DNA of 64,000 nucleotides. Source: Saccharofermentans sp. GTDB taxonomy: Bacteria; Bacillota; Clostridia; Saccharofermentanales; Saccharofermentanaceae. The stretch is taken from assembly GCA_024403695.1 (NCBI GenBank), contig JAKSRI010000004.1, positions 1 through 64,000 on the forward strand. Direction: 5' to 3'. The position numbers and the translations under genes were made by a program. The notes under the pieces were generated by a model. That model was not told where the DNA came from and did not search any database. It saw only the letters and a list, made by a program, of their open reading frames with translations. Below are positions 62,522 to 64,000 of this stretch, piece by piece. Each line of letters starts with the position of its first letter. Position 1 is the stretch's first letter.

Positions 62522-63478
62522 ATGAGTTTGCCTGTTCTTTACATGGTAATTCCATGCTATAACGAGGAAGAAGTTCTTCCTAAGACATCTGAAATGTTTT
62601 TACAGGAACTGGATGTTCTCATTAACAAAGAGAAGATTAGTCCAGATAGTAAAATCATGTTCGTAAATGATGGATCTAAGGATAAGACATGGGATATTAT
62701 TTGTAATCTGTCCAAGGCAAATAATCACTTTATTGGTATTAGTCAGAGCCGCAATAGAGGTCATCAGAACGCTGTGTTAGCAGGCCTTATGGAAGCCAAG
62801 GACAAGTGTGATATTACTATTTCTATTGATTGTGACGGACAGGATGATATTACTGCCATGGAGAAGATGGTTGATGAATATCGTGGAGGAGCTGAGGTTG
62901 TATATGGTGTCAGAGACAATCGTGATTCGGATACCTTTTTTAAGAGATTTACAGCGCAGTCGTTCTATAAATTCATGAATTTCATGGGAGCGGAGGTTGT
63001 CTATAACCACGCGGACTACAGACTTATGTCTTCTAAGGTGCTTCAGGCTTTTGCTGAATATAAGGAAGTGAATTTGTTCTTAAGAGGACTGATTCCTCTG
63101 GTAGGATTTAAGAGTACGAGTGTTTACTATACTCGTCAGGAGAGAGTGGCAGGTGAGAGTCATTATCCGCTATCTAAGATGATAGGTCTTTCTGTTGATG
63201 GAATAACTAGTTTAAGTGTTAAACCTCTTCAGATGATTACATCTCTTGGTATTTTTATTTCTGTAGTAAGTTTTATTTTGACCGTTTGGGCATTTGTTAC
63301 TCAGGTTACTGGTAATGCAGTTCCTGGTTGGGCAAGTATGACTTGTATTGTGAGCTTCCTTGGAGGAATTCAGCTTATCAGCATTGGTGTTATCGGAACT
63401 TATGTCGGAAAGATTTATATGGAGGTTAAGGGAAGACCCCGTTATATCATTAGCGATAGGACAGACGATAAGGAGTAA
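62522..63478 (+). CDS. GtrB-like undecaprenyl-phosphate glycosyltransferase
   Basis: 318 residues; AGGAG six bases before the ATG, which is preferred over a TTG one codon earlier. Family 2 fold with IDCDGQDD metal motif and two C-terminal transmembrane helices (about 232-254 and 268-290), like bactoprenol glucosyl transferases. It probably makes a lipid-linked sugar for a wall or surface glycan. Confidence 0.87.
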   Translation: MSLPVLYMVIPCYNEEEVLPKTSEMFLQELDVLINKEKISPDSKIMFVNDGSKDKTWDIICNLSKANNHFIGISQSRNRGHQNAVLAGLMEAKDKCDITISIDCDGQDDITAMEKMVDEYRGGAEVVYGVRDNRDSDTFFKRFTAQSFYKFMNFMGAEVVYNHADYRLMSSKVLQAFAEYKEVNLFLRGLIPLVGFKSTSVYYTRQERVAGESHYPLSKMIGLSVDGITSLSVKPLQMITSLGIFISVVSFILTVWAFVTQVTGNAVPGWASMTCIVSFLGGIQLISIGVIGTYVGKIYMEVKGRPRYIISDRTDDKE

Positions 63479-63504
63479 TAATCTTTATATAATTATGAGC
63501 TTAA

Positions 63505-63536
63505 AATGCCTCAGGAATTATTAATCCTGGGGCATT
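63505..63536 (+). terminator. Intrinsic terminator
   Basis: AATGCC-CAGGA pairs with TCCTG-GGCATT around a short loop, followed by T-rich sequence; ends the receiver-acetyltransferase-glycosyltransferase unit. Confidence 0.75.
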
Positions 63537-63584
63537 ATTATTTGTCTTTGTGCATTTGGCACAATTCAAATTCGTATTATTTGG

Positions 63585-63630
63585 TGACTGTTTCTGACTG
63601 AATGTGATTGTTTTTGACGGAATATGATTT
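63585..63630 (+). promoter_or_regulatory. Repeated TGACTG sites before the DeoR-family gene
   Basis: TGACTGAATGTGATTG (63595-63610) and TGACGGAATATGATTT (63615-63630) repeat with a 20-base period, with a further TGACTG at 63585; TTGACG overlaps the second copy as a possible -35 box. Tandem sites on one helix face fit a DeoR-type repressor regulating itself. Confidence 0.5.
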
Positions 63631-63682
63631 TATAATCGTTATATAACCAATTATATTCGGTCAAAAGGGGTCATTTTCAGTC

Positions 63683-64000
63683 ATGCTGGCAGAAGAAAGA
63701 ATTCAAAAAATTAAGGATTATGTAGATGCTAATGGTAGCGCTACAGTAAATGAGCTTATGGATCTTCTTGATGCTTCAGAGTCCACTATCAGACGTGCAC
63801 TATCTGACATGGACAAGAATCATCTTATCTCTAGAGTTCATGGAGGCGCTGTTTCAAATAACACAGTTAGTCCAACAATTCTTACAATGGACGAGAGTCT
63901 TGAGAACAGACGATCAATTAATACAGATGCTAAGAAGGCGATTGCACAGTATGCAGCTTCACTAATTGAAGATGGAGATTTTGTTTATATCGATTCAGGA
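63683..64000 (+). CDS. DeoR-family transcription regulator, truncated by window edge
   Basis: 106 residues are visible. Residues 1-57 hold the winged helix-turn-helix (ERIQKIKDYV, VNELMDLLDASESTIRRAL) with the DeoR signature ending in SRVHGGAV; the sugar-phosphate-sensing domain begins after about 75 (DAKKAIAQYAASLIEDGD). Such genes often lead fructose or other sugar operons. AAAAGGGG lies 13 bases upstream. Confidence 0.85.
   Translation, partial: MLAEERIQKIKDYVDANGSATVNELMDLLDASESTIRRALSDMDKNHLISRVHGGAVSNNTVSPTILTMDESLENRRSINTDAKKAIAQYAASLIEDGDFVYIDSG

Overview
This window looks like chromosomal sequence from a gut or rumen Lachnospiraceae-type Firmicute (Butyrivibrio or Pseudobutyrivibrio-like; inferred from gene content only). 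The support is: AGGAGG-type ribosome binding sites almost everywhere, frequent TGnTATAAT extended -10 promoters, a T-box in front of thrS, LicD-type glycan decoration, several c-di-GMP proteins, zinc-ribbon membrane proteins, and a polyamine operon with the carboxyspermidine route. I saw no rRNA, tRNA, insertion sequence, prophage or CRISPR array.

Layout. 1-4.2 kb: a truncated small membrane protein, a Fic protein with a built-in VbhA-like segment, small membrane proteins, and a protein resembling ferredoxin-dependent bilin reductases. 4.2-7.7 kb: a lipoprotein whose ribosome binding site lies in a perfect hairpin, and a two-component system. 7.8-15.8 kb: a GNAT/membrane fusion, a metallo-beta-lactamase fold hydrolase, a TetR regulator divergent from a YhgE/Pip membrane protein, a LURP-like membrane protein and a Lon-like AAA+ ATPase without protease. 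16-21.6 kb: argG, zinc-ribbon and esterase surface proteins, SseB. 21.6-31.6 kb: one long plus-strand run encoding a HAD phosphatase, a DRE-TIM aldolase-like enzyme, LicD, two glycosyltransferases, a large HAD-type protein, a methyltransferase/kinase-like/cytidylyltransferase fusion, and mnmA. 31.6-33.8 kb: a frameshifted gene remnant, an SPFH protein, then a roughly 790-base gap holding a 557-base element closed by a perfect 20-base inverted repeat and full of small hairpins, possibly a large structured RNA. 33.8-43 kb: NlpC/P60, MsrA, a sugar-sensor diguanylate cyclase, an ECF sigma factor with its partner, and two glycan membrane enzymes. 43-49 kb: xanthine salvage (xpt, pbuX) and a large GGDEF/HD-GYP/GGDEF protein.

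49-55.7 kb is a tight minus-strand polyamine operon (speA, speE, carboxyspermidine dehydrogenase, nspC, aguA, aguB) converting arginine to putrescine and then spermidine. 56-64 kb: a membrane-anchored TIR protein, small membrane proteins, thrS with its T-box, a three-gene set (receiver protein, acetyltransferase-like protein lacking its catalytic His, GtrB-like glycosyltransferase), and the start of a DeoR-family repressor.

The points most worth a second look are the bilin-reductase-like protein, the 557-base element, three different intergenic arrays of tandem hairpins, the single-pass TIR protein, the glycan cluster, and the leader of the speA operon.
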